A stretch of DNA of 64,000 nucleotides from Chromatiaceae bacterium (GTDB lineage Bacteria > Pseudomonadota > Gammaproteobacteria > Chromatiales > Chromatiaceae), in the NCBI GenBank assembly GCA_016714645.1, contig JADKCI010000001.1:868001-932000 (forward strand), given 5' to 3'. The notes beneath the pieces are model-generated. The model worked only from the letters and a program-made list of their open reading frames with translations. It was not told the origin of the DNA and did not search any database. The position numbers and the translations under genes were made by a program. Within the stretch, counting starts at the first letter, position 1. Each line of letters starts with the position of its first letter. Below are positions 16,982-26,403 of the stretch, in pieces.

Positions 16982-18169
16982 ATGAAGAAGAAACGTTATT
17001 CCCTAGGTATCCTTCAGTCGCACCCGACGCAGTTCGATGGCCCTTTGTTCCGTGTGATCACGAATCAACCGGATATCGATCTGACGGTTTATTACTTTAG
17101 TCGTGGCGCGAGTGTTCCATCCTACGACCGGGAAATCAACCGTCGCTCGGGCTGGGATCATGACATCACCTCGGGCTACCGATATCTCATCCTGTCGAAT
17201 TCGTGGCTCAAGCGGCTTCGCGAGTTGTGGGGGATGTGTGCCGGCAATCGTCACGACCTGCTTGTGATCGCGGGATATAATTTCCCGATCACTTTGGGGG
17301 CCGCAATGCTGAGTCGAGTCGCAGGGACTTGGACGGGGCTGCGGGCCGACAGCGTGGTGACCCATCCACCGAGATCACCGTTGTCGATGGCGAAGAATCT
17401 CTTGCTCAGGCTGCTCCTCCGTCTTTATAAGACGGGCCATCCGACGGGGACCCTGGCAAGGCGCCGCATGACTCATTGCGGCATCGCCGCCGACGCCTTG
17501 TTCGAGTTTCCTTATGCGGTCGACCATGACTATCTGCGGAATCGCTGGGAACGCTTTGTCCCGGATCGAGTGGCCCTGCGCCATGCGATGGGCATCCAGG
17601 CCGAGGATTTCGTGGTGCTGGGAATCGCGAAGTTTGTGGCGCGCGAAGATCCGTTGACGTTGGTGCGGGCCTACCACAAGGTCGGTGAGCGTAACCCTAA
17701 TGTGCATTTGATTCTAGTGGGCGATGGCGTTCTCAATACCGATATTCGTGATCTTGTCGCACGGTCAAATCTTCGTGGGGTCCATTTACCAGGTTATGTC
17801 GACTATAGTGAGCTGCCGAAGTACTTCGCCCTAGCCGATGTCTTCGTCCACCCCGCCGTATGGGAACCTTGGGGGGTGTCGGTCAACGAAGCGATGGTGT
17901 GTGGTCTGCCCGTGATCGCCGCCGATAGCGTGGGCGCTGGCGTGGACTTGATTCAGCCGGGGCAAACCGGCGCGGTCTTCGCCGCCGGCGACACGAACGC
18001 GCTGGCGGGGGAGATCGAGCATCTCGTTCGCGATCCTGACCTGGCGCGCGGCATGGGGTCGAGGGCGCGGGCGGTCGTGGCAGACTGGGGGTATCAGCGG
18101 ACTTTGAGTGAGCTGCGGAAGGCGCTCGATTATGTGATGACGAAACAAGGGGTCCCCAGTGAATCGTAA
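16982..18169 (+). CDS. Family 4 glycosyltransferase
   Basis: 395 residues from the ATG giving MKKKRYSLGILQ; an upstream in-frame ATG adds 12 poorly conserved residues. A two-domain GT-B layout: N-terminal acceptor domain (HPTQFDGPLF near 12) and C-terminal donor domain with VLGIAKFVAREDP, LVGDGV, VHLPGYV and the GT4 signature FVHPAVWEPWGVSVNEAMVCG with two acidic residues. Probably adds a sugar to the O-unit. It overlaps the next (truncated) gene by 11 bp. Confidence 0.85.
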   Translation: MKKKRYSLGILQSHPTQFDGPLFRVITNQPDIDLTVYYFSRGASVPSYDREINRRSGWDHDITSGYRYLILSNSWLKRLRELWGMCAGNRHDLLVIAGYNFPITLGAAMLSRVAGTWTGLRADSVVTHPPRSPLSMAKNLLLRLLLRLYKTGHPTGTLARRRMTHCGIAADALFEFPYAVDHDYLRNRWERFVPDRVALRHAMGIQAEDFVVLGIAKFVAREDPLTLVRAYHKVGERNPNVHLILVGDGVLNTDIRDLVARSNLRGVHLPGYVDYSELPKYFALADVFVHPAVWEPWGVSVNEAMVCGLPVIAADSVGAGVDLIQPGQTGAVFAAGDTNALAGEIEHLVRDPDLARGMGSRARAVVADWGYQRTLSELRKALDYVMTKQGVPSES

Positions 18170-18512
18170 GGCCACCAACCCCAGAGGGTATCGACAGGTC
18201 CTCTACGCCAAATATGTCACCGGAAAAACACATACCCAAAAAATCTTATACGAGCAGGGGGTATATGTGCAAAGGGCCAGGGCAGCCGAAGGGTGTTTCA
18301 AGGCCTGTCTACCGACTGATCGAAGCGCGGCGATCCTCGACGTGGGCTGTGGGCATGGTAACTTTCTATTCATGCTGGAGCAGCTCGGCTATCGAAACCT
18401 GGAGGGCGTGGACATGAGCAGCGAGCAACTGGAGCAGGCCGCCGCCATCTGCCAACACGCGCGGCTCCTGTACGATGACGCAGCTATCTGCACGAGGCGA
18501 ATCGTGTTATGA
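18159..18512 (+). pseudogene. Class I SAM methyltransferase, truncated after motif II
   Basis: Begins at a GTG inside the end of the preceding gene and reads 117 residues. It has a clear SAM-binding motif ILDVGCGHGNFLFMLEQLG near 59–77 and EGVDMSSEQLEQA, then breaks off after CQHARLLYDD, where another 80 or more residues with the active site would be expected. The last residues (ICTRRIVL) look unrelated. The stop overlaps the start of the CgeB-like gene, so a deletion probably joined the two. Inactive by expectation. Confidence 0.72.
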
Positions 18513-19534
18513 TCAGAATTCTTTTCGTAGGGCCACTCTGGGTTGGAACCACCTCCAGGCAGCGGATGCTCGGGTTCCGTAAACTTGGCTTCGAGGTGGA
18601 GCCGGTCGACACGACACCGCCCGATGGACATGCGTTGAAGTCATTGGGCGCACGCCTGGGCCGGCGCATTGGCCTCGATTGGGATCTCGCTGGTGCCAAT
18701 CAGCGGATACTCGAAGCTGTTAACCGGTGCCCTCCGGAGCTGATCTGGATTGAAAAGGGACTGACCATCAAGCCCAAGGTCCTGTCCGAAATCAAGCAAC
18801 GGCATCCGGGCATACGCCTCATCGCCTACAGCCCCGATGACATGTTGCTCCCCACCAACCAGTCACGTTCTTACCGACGTTCGATCGCACGCTATGATTG
18901 GCATGTCACGCACAAGAGTTTCAACGTCAGCGAGCTAACCGCGCTAGGCGCCAAGCAGGTTTACTACACGACTCAGTCGTTTGACGAGCAGGCTTACTAC
19001 CCGCGTCAACTGACGGCGAGCGAACAGGAGCAGTGGGGCGCGGATGTCGCTTTCCTAGGTGGGTATGAACAGCCGCGGTTCGAGACCATGTTGGCGGTCG
19101 CTCAGATGGGAATCCGGGTAAGAATCTGGGGTCCTGGGTGGGAATGTGCGGCAAAGTCCCATGCCAACCTGGAGGTTCGACCAGGCTGGGTCCAGGCGGA
19201 GGATGCCGCAAAAGTGTTTAGTGGGACCAAGATCAATCTACATTATCTGCGTAAGGTCGCGCGCGATCTCCACACTACTCGAAGTGTCGAAATCCCGGCA
19301 TGTAAGGCGTTCATGTTGGCCGAACGGACCCAGGAACATATTGAGTTGTTCGCGGAGGGCCGCGAGGCCGAGTATTTCGATGATGTCGCCGAACTGATCG
19401 CCAAGCTGACTGCGTATCTTCAGAACGATGAGCGCCGTCTTGCGCTTGCCGAGGCCGGTTACCAACGCTGTCAGTCGTCGGGGTATTCCAATCAACGACG
19501 GCTCCGCGAAATTCTCGACGTTGTTTGGGCCTAG
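18509..19534 (+). CDS. CgeB-like glycosyltransferase
   Basis: 341 residues. Features of the CgeB/DUF3880 plus glycosyl transferase 1_2 group: RILFVGPLW at the N-terminus, LIWIEKGLTIKP near 80, LIAYSPDDM near 112, YTTQSFDEQAYYP near 155, VAFLGGYEQPR near 177, and a C-terminal donor domain with KINLHYLRKV and RSVEIPACKAFMLAE. These are GT-B enzymes often found in polysaccharide and lipooligosaccharide clusters. Start at the ATG overlapping the truncated methyltransferase. Confidence 0.78.
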   Translation: MIRILFVGPLWVGTTSRQRMLGFRKLGFEVEPVDTTPPDGHALKSLGARLGRRIGLDWDLAGANQRILEAVNRCPPELIWIEKGLTIKPKVLSEIKQRHPGIRLIAYSPDDMLLPTNQSRSYRRSIARYDWHVTHKSFNVSELTALGAKQVYYTTQSFDEQAYYPRQLTASEQEQWGADVAFLGGYEQPRFETMLAVAQMGIRVRIWGPGWECAAKSHANLEVRPGWVQAEDAAKVFSGTKINLHYLRKVARDLHTTRSVEIPACKAFMLAERTQEHIELFAEGREAEYFDDVAELIAKLTAYLQNDERRLALAEAGYQRCQSSGYSNQRRLREILDVVWA

Positions 19535-19543
19535 TAGGGAGCT

Positions 19544-20926
19544 ATGTATCGCTTATTCGGTTCACTCCAAATCCAGATCATTGTGGTTTGCGCGGCCAGC
19601 TTGCTCCTCTTGATCCCCAACCCCTATAGCCGATCTCTGATCATACTGGGCTTCGGCGCTTTGCTTTATGCCTGGGAAAAGCGCCTCAAGATGTTGGTCC
19701 CCGCGTCACCCGGCGTCATGTTCTGGCTAGGGAATGTCCTTTCGTATATCGTCGGCGGCGTGGGGATGGCAACACTCCAAAACGCTTGGGGCGATTTTGG
19801 GCTTCGCTACCTTAATGATGCCCTGCTGTATCTAGGCCTAGGTTTTTCATCCTATCTGCTGGGCGCCTGGATCGCTGGCAAATCGATAATTCCGAAGACC
19901 CCCCGTACGCTGTTTCGGGAGTTCAAGTTTCAAGACTGGAAGCTTTCTGCTTTTTGCATCTTGTTCATTGCACCAGTTATTTTAAGCAGTGAAGCCAGAA
20001 GCGGTGGCACCTTGTACTATAACCTCATAACTGGCGCCATTCAGTCGATCGAGAGCGTACCGCTCATTCTTCTTGCTATCTATCTGTATGCCGGGCGCAC
20101 GAAATGGTGGTTGGTTGCCTCACTCCTTGGTGCCGCCTTCGTGGTTCCGATCGAGGGAATGATGATCGGTTATGGGCGAAGCAAATTGATCTTTGCCGTC
20201 CTTGCGCTGGCACTTTTATGGTTGGCCTTGCATCAATGGGACGGTATCCGTCTTGCAAAACGTTCCAAATTGATCATTGTATTCCTTCCTGTATTCGTTA
20301 TTAGCTACTTTGGGGTCATGTCCGCGTATCGCAACAGCGTGCGTTTTGATCGCAACATGTCAACCGAAGCGCGTGGGCAGATATTCCGGGAATCCATACT
20401 CAGTACCTCCAGTGATGGATTTGTCATCGAAAGTTTAACAACATTTACGGCTCGACTTGCGCAAGCCGAAGGACTTGAACTGCTGGGCAGTGCACAGTCA
20501 GGAAGTATCGAAAAGTATGGCTGGACCGAGGCGGACTTGAAAAATGTCCTTTTCTCTTATGTCCCACAAGTGTTCTTTCCGGAAAAGAACGAAGGATTGG
20601 GTCGAGATATCATGGAATATTATGGGTTCACGATTTGGAATAATATTCCACCAACCTTGTTGGCGGATTCATTCAGGCGGTCTGGCGTCCTTGGCGTCAT
20701 CATCGTCTATCTTTTGATGGGAATGCTCGCTACTTGGATGGCCATATTTTTGAATGACCGCTGGGGAAGCATCGGTCCATTTCTGGCGCTATTTCTTGGT
20801 ATTTCATCCATGGCATTGGTATCGGCCGATGCAGTGACCCTTTTGCAATTCTATATTTATCGCATGGTAACCAGCGGCGCGGTTACCGTCGCACTCTTAT
20901 ACGTGACCGGCATTACTTCAAGATAG
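19544..20926 (+). CDS. Wzy-type O-antigen polymerase
   Basis: 460 residues, strongly hydrophobic, with about 10–12 predicted membrane segments and one large periplasmic loop (about 265–360), the typical layout of an oligosaccharide repeat-unit polymerase. Family signatures of the oligosaccharide repeat-unit polymerase type are weak but present around SAYRNSVRFDR and FVPQVFFPEKNEGLGRD-like segments. With the Wzx-type protein it defines a Wzx/Wzy-dependent pathway. It follows the CgeB-like gene after 9 bp, so they are co-transcribed. Confidence 0.78.
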   Translation: MYRLFGSLQIQIIVVCAASLLLLIPNPYSRSLIILGFGALLYAWEKRLKMLVPASPGVMFWLGNVLSYIVGGVGMATLQNAWGDFGLRYLNDALLYLGLGFSSYLLGAWIAGKSIIPKTPRTLFREFKFQDWKLSAFCILFIAPVILSSEARSGGTLYYNLITGAIQSIESVPLILLAIYLYAGRTKWWLVASLLGAAFVVPIEGMMIGYGRSKLIFAVLALALLWLALHQWDGIRLAKRSKLIIVFLPVFVISYFGVMSAYRNSVRFDRNMSTEARGQIFRESILSTSSDGFVIESLTTFTARLAQAEGLELLGSAQSGSIEKYGWTEADLKNVLFSYVPQVFFPEKNEGLGRDIMEYYGFTIWNNIPPTLLADSFRRSGVLGVIIVYLLMGMLATWMAIFLNDRWGSIGPFLALFLGISSMALVSADAVTLLQFYIYRMVTSGAVTVALLYVTGITSR

Positions 20927-21046
20927 GTTTTTTTGTAGCGGATGCAGTCTGTAGGTAAAAGATCACCCACCCATAACTCTCCGGTTCGATAGCACCATGA
21001 GACTTGATGATAGTTCATTGATGAATAGTAGATGCCAGGATTTCCA

Positions 21047-22066
21047 ATGCTGAAAGTGGTACAGCTAGTCCGCCGACCCCGTTCGGGGTTTTTCAGCGTG
21101 GAACGCCTGTACGAAGACGTTCGCGGCCATTTGCCTGAAGATCTCCAATTGGAGGTCTTGACCAACAGGTTCTACTCAAATGGGCTATGGCGTCGTCTCT
21201 ATGATTCAATTCGTGTATCCCGGCGGCAGGCCGATGTATACCACGTCACTGGTGATGTTCATTACCTGACCTATTTTCTTGATCGGCGACGGACGCTGTT
21301 GACGGTCCTGGACTGTATTCCACTGGATCGGCACTCTTGGGTCAAGTTCTGGCTGCTGTGGTTTTTTTGGTATTGGCTCCCTGAGAAGCGCTGTACGGCT
21401 ATCGCGGTGATTTCGCAAGCGACCCGGGACCGCCTGTTGCATTATCTTCGGTGCGATCCGGGAAAAATTCATGTGATTTATTGCAACGTGTCTGATGAGT
21501 TCCAGTCTGACCCAAAGGCGTTTAATGTAACCCGGCCACGGATTCTTCATGTTGGCGCCAGAGCCAACAAAAACCTCGAACGCCATGTCGCTGCCCTTGC
21601 GGGACTGGAGTGCGTATTGGTGATTATCGGTGAGCTTTCTGAGCGACAGTGTGATCTGCTCGCACAGCACGGGATTTGTTACGAGAATCATGTAAGTTTA
21701 TCACGCGAAGCCCTGCTGGAGCAGTATATGCAATCCGACATGCTGTTGTTCGCTTCGACCTACGAGGGATTCGGCCTGCCGATCGTGGAGGCGCAGGCTG
21801 TGGGCCGTCCGGTGGTGACCAGCGATCTCCTGTCGATGCCCGAGGTCGCGGGTGGCGCGGCGTGTCTGGTGGATCCTTTTGATGTCCAGAGCATTCGGGC
21901 CGGAGTGTGCCGCGTCATCGACGAGCGAGATTATCGGGAGAACCTTGTGCGGATTGGATTCGAGAACGTCCGACGCTTTCGGGTACAGGAGATCGCTCGG
22001 CAATACGCGGCGCTATATCGTGAAATTGATCGGCGGGCGAACAGCGCGCGAGGGGCGACGGTGTGA
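21047..22066 (+). CDS. Family 4 glycosyltransferase
   Basis: 339 residues from the ATG giving MLKVVQLVRRPRSG; an ATG 15 bp upstream is also possible. GT-B layout: DVYHVTGDVHYL near 63, TVLDCIPLD near 84, TAIAVISQATRDRLL near 113, RILHVGARANKN near 165, and the GT4 donor signature LLFASTYEGFGLPIVEAQAVG near 230–250, with PEVAGGAACLVDPFD. It overlaps gmd by 4 bp. A 120-bp gap upstream holds no gene. Resembles mannosyl- or rhamnosyltransferases acting on GDP-sugars, which fits the next gene, but the specificity is inference. Confidence 0.85.
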   Translation: MLKVVQLVRRPRSGFFSVERLYEDVRGHLPEDLQLEVLTNRFYSNGLWRRLYDSIRVSRRQADVYHVTGDVHYLTYFLDRRRTLLTVLDCIPLDRHSWVKFWLLWFFWYWLPEKRCTAIAVISQATRDRLLHYLRCDPGKIHVIYCNVSDEFQSDPKAFNVTRPRILHVGARANKNLERHVAALAGLECVLVIIGELSERQCDLLAQHGICYENHVSLSREALLEQYMQSDMLLFASTYEGFGLPIVEAQAVGRPVVTSDLLSMPEVAGGAACLVDPFDVQSIRAGVCRVIDERDYRENLVRIGFENVRRFRVQEIARQYAALYREIDRRANSARGATV

Positions 22067-23046
22067 AAAGGGCGATGATTTTCGGCGTGTCCGGCCAGGA
22101 TGGGAGTTACCTCGCCGAATGGTTGCTCGGCAAAGGTTACGTCGTGTTTGGGGTATCCAGGGATGCTGAACTTTCCAGCTTTGCGAATCTGCGGCGTCTT
22201 GGAATCCGCGACCGGGTGAAACTGCTGTCGGCGGCCGTGAACGATTTTCGGAGCGTACTCAATGCTATCGTCAAGGCGGAGCCGGATGAGATCTACAACC
22301 TGTCGGGGCAGAGTTCGGTCGGGCTCTCCTTCGAGCAGCCCGCCGAAACTCTGGACAGCATCAGTGTCGGAACCTTGAATCTGCTGGAAGCGATCCGTTT
22401 CATCAATCCCGACATACGTTTTTATAGCGCGGGTTCGACGGAGTGCTTTGGCCATACCGACGATTGCCCCGCAAACGAAGCAACACCCTTTCGGCCCCGT
22501 AGCCCCTATGCGGTGGCCAAAGCCGCATCCTTTTGGCAGGTGGCGAATTATCGCGAAGCCTATGGCATGTACGCGTGTTCGGGCATCCTTGCGAATCACG
22601 AGTCACCGCTCAGGCCAGCGCGTTTCGTAACCCGTAAGATCGTGGCGGCCGCATGCCGGATCGCCCAAGGTGCGCCTGAGACCCTCGAATTGGGCAACTT
22701 GGAGATCGTGCGTGACTGGGGATGGGCGCCTGATTATGTCGATGCGATGTGGCGGATTCTCCAACACCCCGAACCGGACGATTTCGTGGTGGCGACTGGC
22801 AAGTCGCATTCGCTACAAGAATTTGTCGTCAAGGCTTTCGAGCGCTTGGAGTTGGATTGGCGTGCCCATGTTCTCGTTGATCGCGCACTCTTTCGCCCTA
22901 CCGACATCCAGGTGAGCCGCGCGGATCCGACCAAGGCGCAGGAGTTGCTCGGTTGGCGGGCGCGGGTAGGATTCGATGAACTGATTGATCGCCTGGTGGA
23001 AGCCGAGCGGTCGACTCCCGCTGTATCGGACGTAAGAACGCCCTGA
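22063..23046 (+). CDS. gmd: GDP-mannose 4,6-dehydratase
   Basis: 327 residues from a GTG inside the preceding stop. Extended SDR with MIFGVSGQDGSYLAEWLL (glycine motif), EIYNLSGQSSVGLSFEQP, the catalytic YAVAKAASFW and the GMD signature GILANHESPLRPARFVTRKI. It makes GDP-4-keto-6-deoxymannose, the common precursor of GDP-L-fucose, GDP-D-rhamnose, GDP-perosamine and others. No reductase, epimerase or aminotransferase for the next step lies directly beside it. The GT11 gene suggests fucose; an SDR elsewhere would have to finish the pathway. Confidence 0.87.
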   Translation: MKRAMIFGVSGQDGSYLAEWLLGKGYVVFGVSRDAELSSFANLRRLGIRDRVKLLSAAVNDFRSVLNAIVKAEPDEIYNLSGQSSVGLSFEQPAETLDSISVGTLNLLEAIRFINPDIRFYSAGSTECFGHTDDCPANEATPFRPRSPYAVAKAASFWQVANYREAYGMYACSGILANHESPLRPARFVTRKIVAAACRIAQGAPETLELGNLEIVRDWGWAPDYVDAMWRILQHPEPDDFVVATGKSHSLQEFVVKAFERLELDWRAHVLVDRALFRPTDIQVSRADPTKAQELLGWRARVGFDELIDRLVEAERSTPAVSDVRTP

Positions 23047-23079
23047 TTATTAGGCGACGCGACAGGGGTATTATTAATA

Positions 23080-24294
23080 ATGGAACAAAACCGCTCTAAA
23101 TGTACTGAACTAATCATTGGAATCGACGCCACCAATTTACGGCAAGGTGGAGGTCTCATTCATCTCATTGAGTTACTACGGGCTGCTAAGCCCGCAGACC
23201 ATGGGATTGGAAAAGTTCTAGTTTGGGGTGGGTCATGTACGCTATCAGCTGTTGAAAATCGTCCTTGGCTGCGGAAAATCCAGCCAAGCGAACTTGATAA
23301 GGGGGTATTTAGCCGAACCCTCTGGCAACGTTTCAAACTGTCAGAGGCCGCACGCAATGCAGGGTGTCACCTGCTGTTTGTCCCAGGGGGAAGCTACGCG
23401 GGATCCTTCAGACCGGTAGTCACCATGAGCCAAAATCTTCTGCCGTTCGAGATGCAGGAGTTGCGGCGCTTTGGCTGGTCCTTGATCACAATGAGGTTGT
23501 TGCTGTTGCGATGGACCCAGTCGCGCTCTTTTCGTGTCGCGGATGGCGTGATCTTCTTGACGGAAAAGGCCCGGGATCGTGTTCTCAATGTCACCGGAGC
23601 ACTCTCAGCTTCAACCAAAGTGATCCATCATGGTTTGAATGATCAGTTCAGGATGGCGCCGAAAGCTCAACATCCGATCAGTGATTACCGTTTAGATAAC
23701 CCCTATCGCTTACTCTACGTTTCGATCATCAATCAATATAAGCACCAGTGGCATGTGGTCGACGCGGTCTCGCGTTTGCGGCGCGATGGGTTGCCGGTAG
23801 TGTTAGATCTGGTCGGGCCAGCTTATCCCCCAGCCCTGACGCGTCTAAACCACACGATAGCTCGGTTGGATCCTGAAGGTCTCTGGGTTCGCTACCATCG
23901 AGCAAAGCCTTACTCGGATCTGCATCGGATCTATGAGCAAGCGGATCTTGGCGTTTTTGCATCGAGTTGCGAGACTTTCGGACAAATCGTTACGGAAAAG
24001 ATGAGTGCTGGGTTACCCATTGCTTGCTCGTCGCGATCATCGATGCAGGAACTGTTGGGAGATGCAGCAAGTTACTTCGATCCAGAACAGCCTGAAGATA
24101 TCGCCCGGATCTTACGCGAATTGATCGGTTCACCGCAGTTACGTGCCGAGAAGGCGCATGCAGGTTATTTAAGGGCGCAGCAGTTTTCGTGGCAACGATG
24201 TGCAACTGAGACCTTTGCCTTTCTAGCTGGGTTCATGACTCACGTCTCCGCGTGTTTGCCAAGAGATGACAAAGATGCTCTCGGGACTTCGTAA
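23080..24294 (+). CDS. Family 4 glycosyltransferase
   Basis: 404 residues. N-terminal GIDATNLRQGGGLIHLIELL near 14–33 (nucleotide-sugar GT-B start), LFVPGGSYAG near 100, VIFLTEKARDRVL near 155, LLYVSIINQYKHQWHVVDAV near 208 and the GT4 donor signature DLGVFASSCETFGQIVTEKMSAGLPI near 285–310. Complete. Separated by 33 bp from gmd and by 92 bp from the next gene, with no obvious terminator between, so probably the same transcript. Confidence 0.84.
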   Translation: MEQNRSKCTELIIGIDATNLRQGGGLIHLIELLRAAKPADHGIGKVLVWGGSCTLSAVENRPWLRKIQPSELDKGVFSRTLWQRFKLSEAARNAGCHLLFVPGGSYAGSFRPVVTMSQNLLPFEMQELRRFGWSLITMRLLLLRWTQSRSFRVADGVIFLTEKARDRVLNVTGALSASTKVIHHGLNDQFRMAPKAQHPISDYRLDNPYRLLYVSIINQYKHQWHVVDAVSRLRRDGLPVVLDLVGPAYPPALTRLNHTIARLDPEGLWVRYHRAKPYSDLHRIYEQADLGVFASSCETFGQIVTEKMSAGLPIACSSRSSMQELLGDAASYFDPEQPEDIARILRELIGSPQLRAEKAHAGYLRAQQFSWQRCATETFAFLAGFMTHVSACLPRDDKDALGTS

Positions 24295-24386
24295 CCGCCA
24301 CTAACCTCGACTAGCCATTCCTGTTTTCCACTAGCAGCAGAAGGTGCATCGGGCAATGGCATTCCTGCGTTTTCCAAGGTCTAAAT

Positions 24387-25412
24387 ATGCAACCAAACTG
24401 TGAGTTTTGCGGTAGTTGTGGTAGCACAACATTTGGGACGATCCTAAGCGATCAGTCTCATCAATATGTAGATGAAAATGGTAAGGAATCAACATGGAGT
24501 TATGCCTTGCTGAAATGTGAAGATTGCGGGCTTGGGTTCATCAGCCCGAAGCCATCATGGGCTATCCTGCAGACCTTCTATACATCAGATTATGGACCTT
24601 ACTCATCCGATAAAGCTTTACCGGAAAACGAATCAAAAAGCTTAAAATACAAGGTGGCTCAATGGAGATTTGCTTCATATTTTATACCCAGTGTTAAGCG
24701 ATTAACAGAGGCCGCCATAGGGTGGTTTGCAGAATTAATTTCTGGAAAAACTGTGTCATATACGCTGGGTATTCCACTTCAGATGCCAAAGGATTGTCTG
24801 ATTCTGGAGGTTGGGTATGGTAGTGGTAACTGGCTTCTATCAATGGCAATGCTCGGGTATAGTCAGCTGAGCGGCTACGATATTGACTCAAATCAGGAAA
24901 AGAGTGGACGGCTCAAAGAGGCCGGTATTCAGGTCTATTCCGGTCAACTTTCGGATTTAAATCTTCCCGGCGATTCTTTCGATTTAATTAGACTGGAGCA
25001 CGTATTTGAACATTTGCTCGAACCAATGCAGATACTGCGCGAACTGCATCGGCTCTTAAAGCCTGGGGGGATTCTGGTAATGAATTTTCCCGGTATAAAT
25101 TCGCTGAGTTTCGCTCTTAGTCCCCGTCAGTGGGCGCATCGCGATTCACCACGACACTTGTTCTTGCATACGCTGCGATCAGCAGAGAATATGCTAACGA
25201 ATTCTGGCTTTAGGATCGCGAAGGCACGGCAGTATGGAGTTGCGCTCGTATTACAAGCAACTATCAATAATTTGCTTAAAGAATGCGGCGTCAACGTAAC
25301 TATTAGGGTGCTTCACATATTTGGTCCTCTATATAATTCGTATTGTGTTCTGGCGCGGCGAGGGGAGAATATCACTGTTTTGGCGCTCAAGGAGGGCGAA
25401 AGTATTGCTTAA
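24387..25412 (+). CDS. SAM-dependent methyltransferase with N-terminal zinc ribbon
   Basis: 341 residues. Cysteines 5, 8, 44 and 47 (CEFC and CEDC) form a zinc-ribbon-like pair, followed by GLGFISPKP, then the methyltransferase core LILEVGYGSGNWLLSMAMLGY near 138–158, DLIRLEHVFEHLLEPMQILRELHRLLKPGG near 205–235 and HRDSPRHLFLHT. This arrangement occurs in many polysaccharide-cluster C- or O-methyltransferases. Clearly AT-rich against the window average. It is the last intact gene before the decayed module region. Confidence 0.82.
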   Translation: MQPNCEFCGSCGSTTFGTILSDQSHQYVDENGKESTWSYALLKCEDCGLGFISPKPSWAILQTFYTSDYGPYSSDKALPENESKSLKYKVAQWRFASYFIPSVKRLTEAAIGWFAELISGKTVSYTLGIPLQMPKDCLILEVGYGSGNWLLSMAMLGYSQLSGYDIDSNQEKSGRLKEAGIQVYSGQLSDLNLPGDSFDLIRLEHVFEHLLEPMQILRELHRLLKPGGILVMNFPGINSLSFALSPRQWAHRDSPRHLFLHTLRSAENMLTNSGFRIAKARQYGVALVLQATINNLLKECGVNVTIRVLHIFGPLYNSYCVLARRGENITVLALKEGESIA

Positions 25413-25654
25413 TATTACCGAATACCCAGGACTGGCGATGAACCGTGTCCTGCCACTGTCTATTCAGACGGTAGTCCGGGAATGGCAAATAGTAGAGAAC
25501 AAAATACCCAGTGACCTTCAGCATCTCACCCCCACGGCCATCGTCCTCGATATCGGCGCCGGTGCCGGCACCGGCAACGTCCAGCAGACGAACCCAAGGT
25601 ACGCTATAGCGCCAGCCACCCAGACGATCCGCCCACCACACGAAACGAACCCCC

Positions 25655-26157
25655 AATCCCTCAAAACCGGCGCGACTGAACTGGTCGAAGCGCCGTGCCT
25701 GCGGCCGACTGGCGCAGCCGACGCTGGCGTCGGCCTCCGGGGCGGCGGTGTGCACCCCCCGGACAGGGTGCTGACCCGGGCCGGCGGGGCTGGCGTTTAG
25801 CGGCGGGCGCGGCGTGGACGGCGCGCTCGTCAACGCGGCGACCACAGTTCCAGCGATCCGGTGTCACAGGCGGCGCGGATATCGCGCCAGCGCGGGCGGA
25901 TCGTGCTGGTGGGAGTCACGGGGCTCGCGCTGAACCGCTCGTAGTTTTAGGTGCGGCTGGAGGTCTTCGCCGCCGGGCGGGTGCTGCAACTGGACAATTT
26001 CCGTAAGCTGGCCGACTTCGGCTGGCAGGGGTTCAGGAAGCTGAACCTGTGGCGCCAGGACAAGGGCTAGAAGGCCCTGCGCAGCAGCCTTCGTCTAGGC
26101 CCTGCGCGAGGGCGGCCCTGCGCCGATTCCGCTGGCGGAGATTCTGGAGGTGATACT
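25655..26157 (+). pseudogene. Bi-domain oxidoreductase, heavily deleted copy
   Basis: Patches match the complete oxidoreductase at 28396–30564 in the same order: KTGATELVEAP (start region), the stretch around GGVHPP (Rossmann region), RWISRQRGR-type DNA at 25860–25940 ending ...LALNRS followed by TAG, then VFAAGRVLQLDNF with MNLWRQDKG-like DNA at 25955–26070, and PAPIPLAEILEV near 26120–26155. Several hundred codons are missing, and frameshifts and stops abound. It is the upstream flank of the first hicB–wecB module. Confidence 0.85.
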
Positions 26158-26160
26158 CTT

Positions 26161-26191
26161 GAACCGTCGACTGGTTGGTGAGGAGGAATAA
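26161..26191 (+). pseudogene. hicA: hicA remnant (last ten codons)
   Basis: GAACCGTCGACTGGTTGGTG then AGGAGGAATAATG is nearly the same as the end of the complete hicA at 27975–28003. Only this tail, including the ribosome-binding site for hicB, remains; the toxin body has been deleted together with part of the oxidoreductase before it. Confidence 0.8.
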
Positions 26192-26400
26192 TGTTCAAGT
26201 ACGAAACCATCTATTGGAGTGACGCGGACCAGGCGTATCGAGCGGAGGTCCCCGAACGACCTGGCGGTATGGCGCATAGGGATACCTACGAGTCCGCCTT
26301 GGCCAATGCGCAGGAGGCCATCCGGCTGTGGATCGATACCGCAGCGGAGTTTGGGGACCCGATTCCTCAAGCCAAAGGCCGTCGGTTGCTGTACGCCTAA
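26191..26400 (+). CDS. hicB: Orphan HicB-family antitoxin
   Basis: 69 residues, 90% or so identical to the complete HicB at 28003–28215. Short HicB domain: YETIYWSDADQAYRAEVPE, HRDTYESALANAQEAIRLWI and a C-terminal GRRLLYA. Two conserved positions have changed (PELPGC to PERPGG, and HGD to HRD), so folding or binding may be affected. The hicA partner in front is reduced to its last codons. It may still counter the HicA at 27746 in trans. AGGAGG lies at the right distance from the ATG. Confidence 0.78.
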   Translation: MFKYETIYWSDADQAYRAEVPERPGGMAHRDTYESALANAQEAIRLWIDTAAEFGDPIPQAKGRRLLYA

Positions 26401-26403
26401 ATC

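Noticed and set aside
25321..25800. 159-codon open frame after the zinc-ribbon methyltransferase
   Set aside because: It is a chance frame made from the end of the methyltransferase, unrelated DNA and oxidoreductase pseudogene pieces.
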